Shown: positions 24,790 to 34,137, counted from the first letter of the stretch. The stretch is 64,000 nt of DNA from Streptomyces rimosus (GCF_008704655.1 NZ_CP023688.1:7384501-7448500), one strand, 5' to 3'. Translations and numbers: made by a program. Notes: generated from the sequence alone by a model not told the origin.

Positions 24790-25596
24790 ATGAGCACCAC
24801 CACCAGCAGCACCGGCACGCAGGCGGAGCAGGACTGGAGGGCCTGGCACGACGAGCGCGTCGCCGAGGTCTCCCGGCCGTACGGTCCGCTCGCGCTGACG
24901 GGCACGCACTGGCTCGCCGATGCCCCGGACGGCCGACTGGACGGCGTACCGGGCCACTGGAGCGCGGACGGCGCGGCGGTGGTCCTGCGCGCGACCGCCG
25001 CCGACGGGCTCACCGTCGACGGGGCCCCGCTCGACGGCACCGTACGGCTCGACGCCGACGGCAGCCCCGCGACGGCCCGGGTCACGCACGACGGCCGCCG
25101 GCTGCCGGTGCTGCACCGGGAGGGCGAGTGGGCCGTCCGCGTCTTCGACCCCGACTCGGAGACCCGGCGCACCTTCGGCGGCATCGACGTCTTCCCGTAC
25201 GACGCGGACTGGGTGCGGCCCGGGCTCTTCCGGCCGTACCGCGCGGGGCGCACGGTCGAGGTGCCCAACGCCGACGGGCAGCGGCGCGGGCTCGGCCTCG
25301 GCGGCGAACTGGCCTTCACGCTGGACGGCGACGAGCACACGCTCCAGGTCGCCGTCGAGGCGGACGGCTCGCTGTGGGCCGTCCTCGCCGACGCCACCAG
25401 CGGCACGGACAGCTACCGCTTCCGCTTCCTGCGCACCCCGGCCCCGGCGGCGGACGGCACCGTACCGGTGGACCTGAACCGCACCCTGCTGCCGCCCTGC
25501 GCCTTCGCCGACCACTTCATCTGCCCGTTCCCGCCGCCCGGCAACACACTGCCCTTCGCGCTGCGCGCCGGCGAGCGGAACCGCATCGCGGGCTGA
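24790..25596 (+). CDS. DUF1684-family protein
   Basis: A 268-residue protein with DUF1684 landmarks: [60 protein letters not shown] and [16 protein letters not shown]. The function is not known; the conserved C-terminal Cys-rich and Pro-rich patch may bind a metal or cofactor. It begins 4 bases after the monooxygenase stop, so it is the last gene of this operon, and a terminator follows. Confidence 0.85.
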   Translation: MSTTTSSTGTQAEQDWRAWHDERVAEVSRPYGPLALTGTHWLADAPDGRLDGVPGHWSADGAAVVLRATAADGLTVDGAPLDGTVRLDADGSPATARVTHDGRRLPVLHREGEWAVRVFDPDSETRRTFGGIDVFPYDADWVRPGLFRPYRAGRTVEVPNADGQRRGLGLGGELAFTLDGDEHTLQVAVEADGSLWAVLADATSGTDSYRFRFLRTPAPAADGTVPVDLNRTLLPPCAFADHFICPFPPPGNTLPFALRAGERNRIAG

Positions 25597-25628
25597 GCCG
25601 TCACAGCACCGACCGAGGGGGTCAACCT

Positions 25629-25661
25629 CCGCCCCGGCAGCGCCCGTTGCTGTCGGGGCGG
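25629..25661 (+). terminator. Hairpin terminator of the monooxygenase operon
   Basis: Two 13-base arms (25629-25641, 25649-25661), complementary except for one G-T pair, around a 7-base loop, 32 bases after the DUF1684 gene. Confidence 0.8.
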
Positions 25662-25849
25662 GCGTGTGTACGGCCATGGGGCGGGCGTCCGAAAGCCCCC
25701 CTTGCGCCCACGCGCCCGGCCCTCGAAACTCCCGAGCAGCGCTGTCCGGGGCATGCGCGAACGGGACGTGCGGAGTCCCGCGTGCCCGCCGGGCGGTGCC
25801 GTACGGACCTGCCCACAGGCGGGTCCTTCCGATCCCCTCGGAGGTAGCA

Positions 25850-26758
25850 GTGAGACACGAGCGCACTACCCCCCGAAGCGGCGCGGCCAGACGCGGCCGG
25901 CTGATCGCCGTGGCGTCCGGGCTGGCCGCGATCGGCGCCATGACCCTGCCCACCGCCCACGCGGGCGAGCCCGCGCCGCCCGCCACGTTCGGCGCCTCCC
26001 AGCTCGCCGCCGTCAGCGACGCCGTACGCTCCGCGGACGTCGCGGGCACCGCCTGGGTCGTGGACCCGAAGACCCACCGGGTCGTCGTCCAGGCCGACAG
26101 CCGGGTGACCGACGCCCAGCTCGACCGGATCAAGCAGAGCGCGGGCGCCAACGCCGGCGCGCTGAAGGTGGAGCGCGTCCCCGGCGTCATGCGCAAGCTG
26201 ATCTCCGGCGGTGACGCCATCTACGCGACCAGCTGGCGCTGCTCCCTCGGCTTCAACGTCAAGAAGGGCAGCACGTACTACTTCCTGACGGCCGGGCACT
26301 GCACCGACGGCAACCCGCCCTGGTACACCAACTCCTCGCACAGCACGAGCATCGGCCCGACCGCCGGTTCCAGCTTCCCGGGCAACGACTACGGCCTGGT
26401 CCGCTACAGCAACAGCAGCGTCTCGCACGAAGGAACGGTCGGCGGCCAGGACATCACCAAGGCCGGCAACGCCACCGTCGGCCAGACGGTCACCCGCCGC
26501 GGCTCGACCACCGGCACCCACAGCGGCAAGGTCACCGGTCTGAACGCCACCGTCAACTACGGCAACGGCGACGTCGTGTACGGCATGATCAAGACCACCG
26601 TCTGCGCCGAGCCCGGCGACAGCGGCGGCCCGCTCTACGCCGGCAGCACGGCGCTCGGCCTGACCTCCGGCGGCAGCGGCAACTGCTCCTCCGGCGGCAC
26701 CACCTACTTCCAGCCCGTCACCGAAGCGATCAGCGCGTACGGGGTCAGCATCTACTGA
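25850..26758 (+). CDS. Secreted streptogrisin-type serine protease (S1, chymotrypsin fold)
   Basis: A 302-residue preproprotein from GTG 25850, with GGAGGT six bases upstream. A signal peptide ends near AHA (residue 38), then a propeptide of ~80 residues, and the mature enzyme should begin at ISGGDAIY (118). The catalytic triad is visible as FLTAGHC (His150), PGNDYGLV (Asp180) and [11 protein letters not shown] (Ser258). Closest in look to S. griseus proteases A/B. Together with the gene at 28314 it forms a pair of related extracellular proteases. Confidence 0.93.
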   Translation: MRHERTTPRSGAARRGRLIAVASGLAAIGAMTLPTAHAGEPAPPATFGASQLAAVSDAVRSADVAGTAWVVDPKTHRVVVQADSRVTDAQLDRIKQSAGANAGALKVERVPGVMRKLISGGDAIYATSWRCSLGFNVKKGSTYYFLTAGHCTDGNPPWYTNSSHSTSIGPTAGSSFPGNDYGLVRYSNSSVSHEGTVGGQDITKAGNATVGQTVTRRGSTTGTHSGKVTGLNATVNYGNGDVVYGMIKTTVCAEPGDSGGPLYAGSTALGLTSGGSGNCSSGGTTYFQPVTEAISAYGVSIY

Positions 26759-26786
26759 CCCGCCCCCACGCAGCCGGCAGCGTTCC

Positions 26787-26821
26787 GGGCCCCCGACCGC
26801 ACCCGCGGCCGGGGGCCCTTT
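26787..26821 (+). terminator. Hairpin terminator after protease gene
   Basis: GGGCCCCCG and CGGGGGCCC arms (26787-26795, 26810-26818) followed by TTT. Confidence 0.8.
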
Positions 26822-26946
26822 GCCGGTGCGCGGCGCGGCGTACGGCCGACACGGACCCTCGACCGTTCCACGGACCGGTCATACCGTGGTGAGGGCGCAC
26901 GATCCGGACGCGGGTGCGCGGGCAGATCGGACGGCAGGGGGCCGTG

Positions 26947-27867
26947 ATGGTCGAGGAACTCGTGATAGCCGGGATCTCGCTGGCCTCGGCGGGCGCGGTG
27001 TACGTGATGGCGGCCGCTCGGGTGGTCAAGCAGTACGAACGGGGCGTCGTGCTGCGGCTGGGGAAGCTGACCTCGCCCGCGCGCGGGCCCGGGTTCACCA
27101 TGATCGTTCCGGCCGTCGACCGGATGCGCAAGGTCAACATGCAGATCGTCACCATGCCGGTGCCCGCCCAGGAGGGCATCACCCACGACAATGTGACCGT
27201 CCGGGTGGACGCGGTGGTCTACTTCAAGGTCGTGGACGCCGCCGACGCGGTGGTCAAGGTCGAGGATTACCGCTTCGCGGTCTCCCAGGTCGCCCAGACC
27301 TCGCTGCGCTCCATCATCGGCAAGAGCGACCTGGACGACCTGCTCTCCAACCGCGAGAAGCTCAACCAGGGGCTCGAAGTGATGATCGACAGCCCGGCGC
27401 TGGGCTGGGGCGTGCAGATCGACCGGGTGGAGATCAAGGACGTGTCGCTGCCGGAGACCATGAAGCGGTCGATGGCGCGCCAGGCGGAGGCCACCCGTGA
27501 CCGGCGGGCCCGGGTCATCAACGCCGACGCCGAACTCCAGGCGTCCAAGAAGCTGGCCGAGGCCGCGCAGGCGATGTCCGACCAGCCGGCCGCCCTGCAA
27601 CTGCGCCTGCTCCAGACCGTCGTCGCGGTCGCCGCCGAGAAGAACTCCACGCTCGTCCTGCCGTTCCCGGTCGAGCTGCTGCGCTTCCTGGAGCGCTCCG
27701 GCCTCCAGGCGCAGGCGCGGACGGAGGCGTACGAGAAGCGGGAGGCCGCCGCCGCGCCGGCCGCCGCCCGGCCGGAGGAGGTGCGGGACGCCCGGCCGGA
27801 AGCCGCGCCGCGTGCCGAAGCGGCGGCCGGTCTGGAGGAGTTGCCGGAGGCGGAGCAGCTTCCCTGA
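26947..27867 (+). CDS. SPFH-domain protein (slipin/stomatin-like)
   Basis: A 306-residue membrane-anchored protein. A helix at residues 3-22 (EELVIAGISLASAGAVYVMA) is followed by the SPFH domain: VVKQYERGVVLRLGK, SPARGPGFTMIVPAVDRM, ITHDNVTVRVDAVVYFKVVD and VSQVAQTSLRSIIGKSDLDD. A coiled-coil region with RQAEATRDRRARVINADAEL follows, then an Ala/Glu/Arg-rich tail. These proteins oligomerise in lipid microdomains and influence proteases or transport. The start is ATG 26947; GTG 26944 is possible. No nfeD-type protease gene is adjacent. Confidence 0.9.
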   Translation: MVEELVIAGISLASAGAVYVMAAARVVKQYERGVVLRLGKLTSPARGPGFTMIVPAVDRMRKVNMQIVTMPVPAQEGITHDNVTVRVDAVVYFKVVDAADAVVKVEDYRFAVSQVAQTSLRSIIGKSDLDDLLSNREKLNQGLEVMIDSPALGWGVQIDRVEIKDVSLPETMKRSMARQAEATRDRRARVINADAELQASKKLAEAAQAMSDQPAALQLRLLQTVVAVAAEKNSTLVLPFPVELLRFLERSGLQAQARTEAYEKREAAAAPAAARPEEVRDARPEAAPRAEAAAGLEELPEAEQLP

Positions 27868-27869
27868 TA

Positions 27870-27887
27870 CGGGAGCGGCGGCTCCCG
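27870..27887 (+). terminator. Hairpin terminator after SPFH gene
   Basis: CGGGAGC and GCTCCCG with a 4-base loop, starting 3 bases after the stop. Confidence 0.65.
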
Positions 27888-28313
27888 GGGAGGCGAAAAA
27901 CCGTCCTGGTGTGCGAAGGAAGTACCCCGAAGGGCTGAATCTTCTGTACGTTCTGCCGCTGCCGGTGAGCGAAGTCCGGCCTGGGGCATCGATTTTCGGA
28001 CAGGTGCAGACCTCCCCCGAGGCCGGTTCCGGCCACTCCAAAGTGTTCGTTTGGTGTCCGCACAGGGAAACGACGTGCGCGGATATCGGAACGCGTGGCG
28101 AACGGCCGGTGGAACGTGTTCCGTTCTCCAGACCGGATCTCGGTCTTGTGCGCGAGCCGCGTTAATCGGAATACTCGACACCGCGCATTGGCATGGACGC
28201 GACTTCCTGCGGCAGGCTGCGCAGGCGACTCCCGTTCCGTGTCTGTTCCTCACGTCCTCCGGGCACGCGGCCCCCCACATACCGCGGCCCATCCCCCCAC
28301 GGGAGGCTTTGAG
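27888..28313. other. Gene-free region before second protease
   Basis: About 430 bases without a supported gene. It holds a GGCCGGTTCCGGCC palindrome near 28021-28034 and stretches of lower GC near 27930-27960 and 28050-28180 that could carry the protease promoter. Confidence 0.35.
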
Positions 28314-29378
28314 TTGAAGCACCGACGGATTCCTCAGCGGCGCGCGGTCCTGGCCGGCGCGGGAGCCCTGGCTCTCGCGACCACCGCCACCCTCTCCCTG
28401 GCCAGCGCCAACGCGGCGGACGGCCCGGCCGTGAAGCAGCTGACGCCCGCCGCGGCCACCGCACTCGCATCCCAGCTCAGCGGCCACGCGGCCGGTTCGT
28501 ACTACGACGCACGGGCCAAGAAGCTGGTGGTCAACGTCGTCGACCGGAAGGCGGCCGACGCCGTACGGGCCAAGGGCGCCGAGGCCAGAATGGTCCGGCA
28601 CAGCCTCGCCCAGCTCGACGCGGCCCGCGCGACGCTCAAGCAGCGGGCCACCATCCCCGGCACCGCATGGGCCATGGACCCGCGGGCCAACAAGGTCGTC
28701 GTCACCGCCGACCGCACGGTCTCGGGCGCCAAGCTCGACAAACTGAACAAGGTCGTCAAGAGCCTCGGCAGCAAGGCCGAGCTGCGCCGCACCGCGGCGA
28801 AGTTCACCCCGTTCATCGCCGGCGGCGACGCGATCTGGGGGAGCAGCTCGCGCTGCTCGCTCGGCTTCAACGTCACCAAGGGCGGCCAGCCGTACTTCCT
28901 GACGGCCGGCCACTGCGGCAACGCCGTCAAGTCCTGGTCCGACAAGCAGGGCGGCCAGGAGATCGCCGGCACCGAGGACTCCAAGTTCCCGGGCAACGAC
29001 TACGCCATCGCCAAGTACACCGCGGACACCGCCCACCCGAGCGAGGTGAACACCTACGGCGGCGCCCCGCAGAAGATCACCAAGGCGGCCGAGGCCACCG
29101 TCGGTCAGAAGGTCAAGCGCAGCGGCAGCACCACCCATGTGCACGACGGCACGGTCAAGGCACTCGACGCCAGCGTCAACTACCAGGAAGGCACGGTCGA
29201 AGGGCTGATCCAGACCGATGTCTGCGCCGAGCCCGGCGACAGCGGAGGCGCGCTGTACGACGGTGAGTCGGCGCTGGGCCTGACCTCGGGCGGCAGCGGC
29301 AACTGCTCCTCGGGCGGCGAGACCTACTTCCAGCCGGTCCCGGCGGCCCTGAAGGCGGTCGGCGCGCAGATCGGCTAG
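28314..29378 (+). CDS. Secreted streptogrisin-type serine protease (second copy)
   Basis: A 354-residue preproprotein. The start is TTG 28314, with GGGAGG seven bases upstream; no in-frame ATG fits a signal peptide. The signal ends near ANA (residue 34), and a propeptide of ~130 residues precedes the mature start IAGGDAIW (168). The triad is His200 (FLTAGHC), Asp229 (PGNDYAIA) and Ser310 ([11 protein letters not shown]). The propeptide is longer than in the neighbour at 25850. The two mature domains are clearly paralogous. Confidence 0.92.
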   Translation: MKHRRIPQRRAVLAGAGALALATTATLSLASANAADGPAVKQLTPAAATALASQLSGHAAGSYYDARAKKLVVNVVDRKAADAVRAKGAEARMVRHSLAQLDAARATLKQRATIPGTAWAMDPRANKVVVTADRTVSGAKLDKLNKVVKSLGSKAELRRTAAKFTPFIAGGDAIWGSSSRCSLGFNVTKGGQPYFLTAGHCGNAVKSWSDKQGGQEIAGTEDSKFPGNDYAIAKYTADTAHPSEVNTYGGAPQKITKAAEATVGQKVKRSGSTTHVHDGTVKALDASVNYQEGTVEGLIQTDVCAEPGDSGGALYDGESALGLTSGGSGNCSSGGETYFQPVPAALKAVGAQIG

Positions 29379-29426
29379 GTTACCCGCCGGCCGAGGCCGA
29401 CGTGGCAGGCATCGCCATTTTCGTAG

Positions 29427-29469
29427 CGGAACGGTCCCCGGACGCAATTGCTGCCGGGGGCCGTTTCCG
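29427..29469 (+). terminator. Imperfect hairpin terminator after second protease
   Basis: Arms around 29427-29441 and 29454-29469 pair with one bulge (CGGAACGGTCCCCGG against CCGGGGGCCGTTTCCG). Confidence 0.6.
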
Positions 29470-30164
29470 TTTTCCGGGCGCGGTCGGCAAAAGAATAGGA
29501 AAGAAGTCTGTGTAAATACCGGCGGCTTGGTTCCCGGCGGCCGGGTTCCACCGGCCGGGACATGGTGCGGGACGGATGGCAGGTGCCGCGTCAGACTGTC
29601 GGCGGTCTCCGGGGAATCGTTTTCACGATACCCGTGCGGGCCGTTGAAATGTTGACGGGAATGTGATCCGACCCGCCCTTTCCAAGGAGGTGTGAGGCAC
29701 CTCTCAGGGATGCCGCCTTTCGGGGAAACGGCTGGCAAATGTCCGGTATGATCCCGTTTTCGCGGTGCGGGTCGTGACGACTTCAGGAAGTCGGGAGCCC
29801 GTTCCCGAATTGCCGTACCGGCTTTTCCCGTTCGGCGGCCGGAACGGATTTGCCAAGCCCGTTGCGGCTGGCTCTAATGATGCATCAGCCCCGTGGCCGA
29901 AAAGAATCCGGCAGGTACCGGTGAGCCGAGCGCCGTGCTGTTCCGGCGGGCGGCGCGAGGGCGTCCGCGCTGCCGCCCCGTGGAGGGGGCGGGGCGGCAG
30001 CGCGGGCCGCGGGCCGGCCCGCGGAGTTCGTCCGGTGGACCACGAGGGACCCGACGAAAGTCGGGGTGTCCCGTCTCACAGGGCCGTCTCTCTTCTCGGC
30101 GGGGGATCGCCGGTCGCCGATACTCCCTGACCTCAGGTAAGGCGACCTGCTTGGCTCTGTTCAC

Positions 30165-30186
30165 GACCGAGACCAGGATCTCGGTC
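30165..30186 (+). promoter_or_regulatory. Inverted repeat upstream of esterase-like gene
   Basis: GACCGAGA and TCTCGGTC form a perfect 8-base repeat with a 6-base spacer, 90 bases before the start at 30276. It may be an operator or an RNA hairpin. Confidence 0.4.
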
Positions 30187-30211
30187 CTTCGCCCATCGGT
30201 GGTGTACCTAA

Positions 30212-30231
30212 CCCCCCGGCCGATCGGGGGG
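30212..30231 (+). other. GC hairpin in possible 5' leader
   Basis: CCCCCCG and CGGGGGG pair around GCCGAT, 45 bases before the esterase-like start codon. It looks like a terminator stem placed in a leader, without a T run. Confidence 0.4.
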
Positions 30232-30275
30232 CGAAGTGGATGGTCGGGTCGCCCCCGTGCGGCGAGAGTTGCGCC

Positions 30276-31667
30276 ATGAACACGCACAAGGCCCTGCTCG
30301 CCGCCCTGCTCGTCCCGCTCGGCGCCACCCTGGCCATCGCCCCGGCTGCCTTCGCCGCCACCCCGTCCGCCCCGCCCGCCGCATCGGCCGCCGGTCCGAA
30401 GGAGGCCGCGCCCGCCGCGTTCGGCTCTCCCGAGGCGGCCCTGGGCCGGGTGGCCCATCCGCTGCGTACCACCGAGCCCCGCGGCGGCCTGGCCGACCTC
30501 CGCCCGTTCGGCCGGATGGTCGGCGACGCCCGGGTGGTGGGCCTGGGCGAGGCCACCCACAGCTCGCACGAGTTCTTCACCCTCAGGCACCGGGTCCTGC
30601 GGTACCTGGTCGAGGAGAAGGGCTTTCGGGCCTTTGCCCTCGAAGCCCCGTGGAGCACCGGTCTGCGGCTCGACGCCTACCTCACGCACGGCACGGGCGA
30701 CCTGAAGCAGATCATGGACGAGGAGTTCCAGGGCACCTACCGGTGGTGGAACAACGCCGAGTACCGCGACCTGCTCCAGTGGATACGCGCGTACAACGTC
30801 AAGCACCCCAAGGACCCGGTCCGCTTCGTCGGCGACGACGGCGGGTTCGCCGGTGCCCAGCTGTACGACAAGGTGGGCGCCTACGCGGCCAAGGCCCGCC
30901 CCGAACTCGCCCCGAAGCTCACCGAGCTGTACCGGGGCCTGCGGCCCGCCACCGACGCTGAGACGTACGTCAACGACTACCTGGCGAAGCCCTTGGCCGA
31001 ACGCAAGGAGCTCGCCGAGCGGACCGGCCGGGCGGTGGACCTGCTCAAAAAGCGGCCCGGCACGGGCGCCGACGCCGACGCGCACGCCTGGGCCCTCCAG
31101 CACGCCACCGCGATCCACCAGATGACCACGCTGTACGCCTTCGACTGGGACGACCCACAGGACATCAGCGCCGGCATGCGCTACCGCGACCGGATCATGG
31201 CGGAGAACGTCACCTGGTGGCAGCAGCGGACCGGCGACAAGATCCTGCTCGCCGCCCACAACGGCCACCTCACCCTCAAGACCTACGCCCCCGGCACCTA
31301 CCCGAAGGCCCAGGGCGAATTCCTCCGCGAACAGCTGGGCGACGGCTACCTCAGCGTCGGCCTCACCTTCGACCACGGCTCGTTCAACGCCTTCGGCCAG
31401 GACGGCGCCGTCCACCGCTTCACCGCAGGCCCGGCCGCGCCCGGCACCACCGAGCACACCCTCGACCGGGTACGGCACCGCGACTACGTGGTGGACCTGC
31501 GCAACGCCCCGGCAACGGCCCGCACCTGGCTCGCCACGCCGCACACCGTCAAGAACATCGGCGCCACCTACCCCGGGATCGCGGACGCCCCGCAGATCCG
31601 CCTCGCGGCCTCGCACGACGTCGTCATCCACCTCCACCGGGTGCAGGCGGCCCGCATGCTCAAGTAA
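30276..31667 (+). CDS. Secreted erythromycin esterase family protein
   Basis: A 463-residue protein. A signal peptide ends near AFA (residue 28), so it is probably exported. The erythromycin-esterase/succinoglycan superfamily fold is shown by VVGLGEATHSSHEFFTLRHR, GFRAFALEAPWS, FVGDDGGFAG and KILLAAHNGHLTL, which hold the conserved Glu and His residues. Known members hydrolyse the macrolide lactone, but many homologues act on unknown esters, so macrolide resistance should not be assumed. The ATG is at 30276. No clear ribosome site precedes it beyond GGCGAGAG. Confidence 0.85.
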   Translation: MNTHKALLAALLVPLGATLAIAPAAFAATPSAPPAASAAGPKEAAPAAFGSPEAALGRVAHPLRTTEPRGGLADLRPFGRMVGDARVVGLGEATHSSHEFFTLRHRVLRYLVEEKGFRAFALEAPWSTGLRLDAYLTHGTGDLKQIMDEEFQGTYRWWNNAEYRDLLQWIRAYNVKHPKDPVRFVGDDGGFAGAQLYDKVGAYAAKARPELAPKLTELYRGLRPATDAETYVNDYLAKPLAERKELAERTGRAVDLLKKRPGTGADADAHAWALQHATAIHQMTTLYAFDWDDPQDISAGMRYRDRIMAENVTWWQQRTGDKILLAAHNGHLTLKTYAPGTYPKAQGEFLREQLGDGYLSVGLTFDHGSFNAFGQDGAVHRFTAGPAAPGTTEHTLDRVRHRDYVVDLRNAPATARTWLATPHTVKNIGATYPGIADAPQIRLAASHDVVIHLHRVQAARMLK

Positions 31668-31753
31668 CACCGGGCCCGGTCAGCCCGGATGACCTCGGCG
31701 AGCTGACGGCCGGGAGGGGAGGGCCGTGGTCGTGCGCGCCGCGTCGGAACGGG

Positions 31754-31794
31754 ACCGGCCCCCGGGCATCCGCTGTGGATGCCCGGGGGCCGGT
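31754..31794. terminator. Strong bidirectional terminator
   Basis: Perfect 18-base arms (31754-31771 and 31777-31794) around a 5-base loop between the convergent esterase-like and inhibitor genes. Confidence 0.9.
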
Positions 31795-31850
31795 GGTGCG
31801 GTACGGCCGGGGGCCGTGGCGGCCGGACCGCTCAGGGGATCACCGCCCGG

Positions 31851-32276
31851 TCAGAACTCGAAGACCACGCCCTTGCCGGCCTCCATCGCGCAGGGGTTGG
31901 CGAAGGTGTGCTCGTACGCGACGCGGCGGCCCTGCCAGACGCCGTTCGCCGTCACCACGACGGGGTTGTACTCCTTGGTGCACATACGGTCCGAGGCGGC
32001 CTTGGTGATCTTGTTGAAGTCGCCGTTCGCGGTCCGGAGTTCGGCGCAGGCGGCGCGCGCCATGGGGTGCGAGCCGCTCCCGGCCGAGCTACAGCTCAGC
32101 GACACCGCACGCTGGATGGAGGCCGTCGCGGCGGTGTCCCCGTACCCGACGGTGAGCACCAACTCGGAGGGTGCGTACAGGCTCTTCGGCGTCGCGGGCT
32201 CGGCCTGGGCCGTGGTGGCCAGACCGCCGAGTGCGAGCGCCGCGCCGAGCGCGATCCCTCCAGTGATGTACCGCAT
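31851..32276 (-). CDS. Subtilisin-inhibitor-like secreted protease inhibitor (SSI family, I16)
   Basis: A 141-residue preprotein; the signal ends near AQA (residue 25). The mature part follows the Streptomyces subtilisin inhibitor plan: [16 protein letters not shown], the Cys pair in [20 protein letters not shown], the reactive-site loop [12 protein letters not shown] and [18 protein letters not shown]. Aligning the loop to SSI puts Lys at P1, which predicts preference for trypsin-like enzymes rather than subtilisin. It lies beside two streptogrisin-type protease genes. Confidence 0.92.
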   Translation of the reverse strand: MRYITGGIALGAALALGGLATTAQAEPATPKSLYAPSELVLTVGYGDTAATASIQRAVSLSCSSAGSGSHPMARAACAELRTANGDFNKITKAASDRMCTKEYNPVVVTANGVWQGRRVAYEHTFANPCAMEAGKGVVFEF

Positions 32277-32715
32277 TTTCGAACTCTCCTTCGGTTGTCG
32301 TCTCGAATGCCGGACATCGAGGAGTCTGGCCGAGGCGCATCAGGAAAGCACATCGATCGGTGACTTCCAGTCGTTGGTTGAAAACTCAGCGTGGTGGCGT
32401 GAAGTCGAGTGGTGGGTGTTTCGGTACGCGATGCGTGCTATGCCGCGCGGTCAGCGGGAACATGTGGGGCGCCGGGTTCCGGCCGGGCCGGGCGTGCGGC
32501 GAAAAACAGCCAACTCCTGTGGTTCGAGGGGGCGCGGGGGGCTCGTGCGGGTTCGCCGCTAATGGCCGAAGTGCGGCTGCCGAAGGGGGTGTTGGGAGGG
32601 GTTGGGCGGCTGTCGGTGGCGACGGCACGCGGTGTCCCGGCGCGCGAACGGCGTGCCGTATGCCCCATTGAGGTAACTTTGCGGCACTTGTTCGCGGCGC
32701 GAGGAGAGAACCGTC
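32277..32715. other. Gene-free divergent region
   Basis: About 440 bases between the inhibitor gene (leftward) and the DUF2254 gene (rightward). GC is lower near 32285-32420, fitting the inhibitor promoter. I see no conserved site or RNA. Confidence 0.35.
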
Positions 32716-34041
32716 ATGGGCGGATGGCGCTGGTACCGCACGCGCCGCAGACTGCGCACCCACCGGGTGTGGAAGCTGCCGGTCGTCCTGCTGCTCGTCG
32801 GCCTCTTCCTGTCCTGGCTGCTGCCGGCGGCCGACCGCGAGTTCACCCACCTCCAGCGGGACGTGGGCGAGCAGTTCTTCCCGCACCTGGACTCCGGGTC
32901 GATGTCCACCCTGCTCGGCGCCGTCGCGGGCGGCATGATCACCCTGACCGGCCTGGTCTTCACCGCGCTCACGCTCGCCATGCAGTTCGGCGCGGCCCAG
33001 CTGTCCGTCCGCGTGGTGCCGATCCTCCAGCAGGAACCCGTCATGCGCTGGGCCATGGGCACCTTCATGGCGACCTTCGTCTACACCCTGATGGTGTCGG
33101 TGCGGCTGGCGGTCCGTGAGGAGGACTACCGGCCCGTCCTGTCGATGCTGTTCGCCATCGGGCTCTCGGTCGTCTGCGCGGTGCTGTTCTTCGCGCTGGT
33201 GGCGCGGGTGAGCGGCGTACTGAACTCCGGTGTACTGCTGCGCACGCTGGCCGCCGAGGGGCGGCGGGCGGTGTTCCGTACCCACCCGTCCGGCCGGCCC
33301 GCGACCGGCGGCCCTCTCCCGGAGGACGGCGCGCAAGCGGACGGCGAACCCGAGGTGGTACGGCTGGGCACACCGCCGCGGAGCGGTCAGGTGCTGCTGG
33401 CCTTCGACGCGCGGCGGCTGGAGCGGCTGGCCCGGAGATGGGGCGCGCGCGTCGAACTCGTACCCGTGGTGGGGGACTTCGTGGCACTGGAGGCGCCGCT
33501 GTTCGCCGTGTACGGACCCGGCGGCCGGACCCGCCGCCGGGCACTGCTGCGCTGCCTGCTGTTCGGCGAGACGCAGAGCGTTTCCGGCGACCCGGCCGGA
33601 GCGTTGCGCGCCCTGGTGGACATCGCCCTCAAGGCGCTGTCTCCGGCCGTCAACGACCCCGGCCGGGCCGTACAGGTGCTGGACCACATCGAAGACCTGC
33701 TGGTACTGCTCGCCCCGCGAACGGCACCCGAGCCCGCCGCCGGCACGGCGGCCTTCACCCACCGCACCCGCTCCTGGGCCGACTACGTGTGCATCGGCAC
33801 GGACGAGATCCGCCACTTCGGCGCCGCCTCGGTGCAGGTCCAGCGGCGACTGCGCGCCCTGTACGCCACGGTGGTGCCGCTCTGCGGGCCGGAGCGGGCC
33901 GGGCCGGTCGACGCGCGACTGGCGACGATGGACGCGGAAGCCCTCCGCCAGTGGCCCCAGGAACTGGACCGCCACCTCGCCGGCCGCCCGGACCCGCAGG
34001 GCCTGGGGACGGAGAGCGGCAGCGAACCGCTCGCGCCCTGA
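32716..34041 (+). CDS. DUF2254-family membrane protein
   Basis: A 441-residue protein with four N-terminal membrane helices (WKLPVVLLLVGLFLSWLLPA, MITLTGLVFTALTLAMQFGA, MGTFMATFVYTLMVSVRL, VCAVLFFALVARVSGVLNSG) and a large cytoplasmic C-terminal part with DPGRAVQVLDHIEDLLVLLA and DYVCIGTDEIRHFGAASVQV. This is the DUF2254 layout; the function is unknown. GAGGAGAGAA precedes the ATG. It is followed 96 bases later by htpG on the same strand. Confidence 0.85.
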   Translation: MGGWRWYRTRRRLRTHRVWKLPVVLLLVGLFLSWLLPAADREFTHLQRDVGEQFFPHLDSGSMSTLLGAVAGGMITLTGLVFTALTLAMQFGAAQLSVRVVPILQQEPVMRWAMGTFMATFVYTLMVSVRLAVREEDYRPVLSMLFAIGLSVVCAVLFFALVARVSGVLNSGVLLRTLAAEGRRAVFRTHPSGRPATGGPLPEDGAQADGEPEVVRLGTPPRSGQVLLAFDARRLERLARRWGARVELVPVVGDFVALEAPLFAVYGPGGRTRRRALLRCLLFGETQSVSGDPAGALRALVDIALKALSPAVNDPGRAVQVLDHIEDLLVLLAPRTAPEPAAGTAAFTHRTRSWADYVCIGTDEIRHFGAASVQVQRRLRALYATVVPLCGPERAGPVDARLATMDAEALRQWPQELDRHLAGRPDPQGLGTESGSEPLAP

Positions 34042-34104
34042 CCACGGCTGCCGGGAAGCGCGTACCCGGCCCGACCGGCTGATCTAAAGTTCTCCGGTAG
34101 GCCC

Positions 34105-34117
34105 GTCACCTGGTGAC
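34105..34117. promoter_or_regulatory. Palindrome upstream of htpG
   Basis: GTCACC and GGTGAC flank a central T, 20 bases before the htpG ATG and just upstream of its ribosome site GAAGGA. It is unlike HAIR or CIRCE heat-shock operators. Confidence 0.35.
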
Positions 34118-34137
34118 ACGAGAAGGAAACCACGAAT

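Larger units (their letters stand above)
29379..30275. other. Long gene-free region before the esterase-like gene
   Basis: About 900 bases with no convincing gene; a 121-codon frame at 29765-30130 has poor composition and no recognised features. Present are the protease terminator (29427-29469), a GAGGTG/CACCTC hairpin near 29694, a perfect 18-base palindrome at 30007-30024 and two hairpins (30165-30186, 30212-30231) close to the next gene. Confidence 0.45.

Noticed and set aside
27267..29738. Open reverse frame of 823 codons across the SPFH and second protease genes
   Set aside because: It crosses a terminator and two well-supported forward genes and has no recognisable domain.
29765..30130. 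121-codon forward frame in the gap before the esterase-like gene
   Set aside because: No ribosome site, no recognised motif, Arg/Gly-rich product across palindromic non-coding sequence.
30276..31667. Calling this a macrolide resistance gene (ere)
   Set aside because: Family membership is clear, but many homologues are not macrolide esterases, and this one is exported. Sequence alone cannot support the drug-resistance call.
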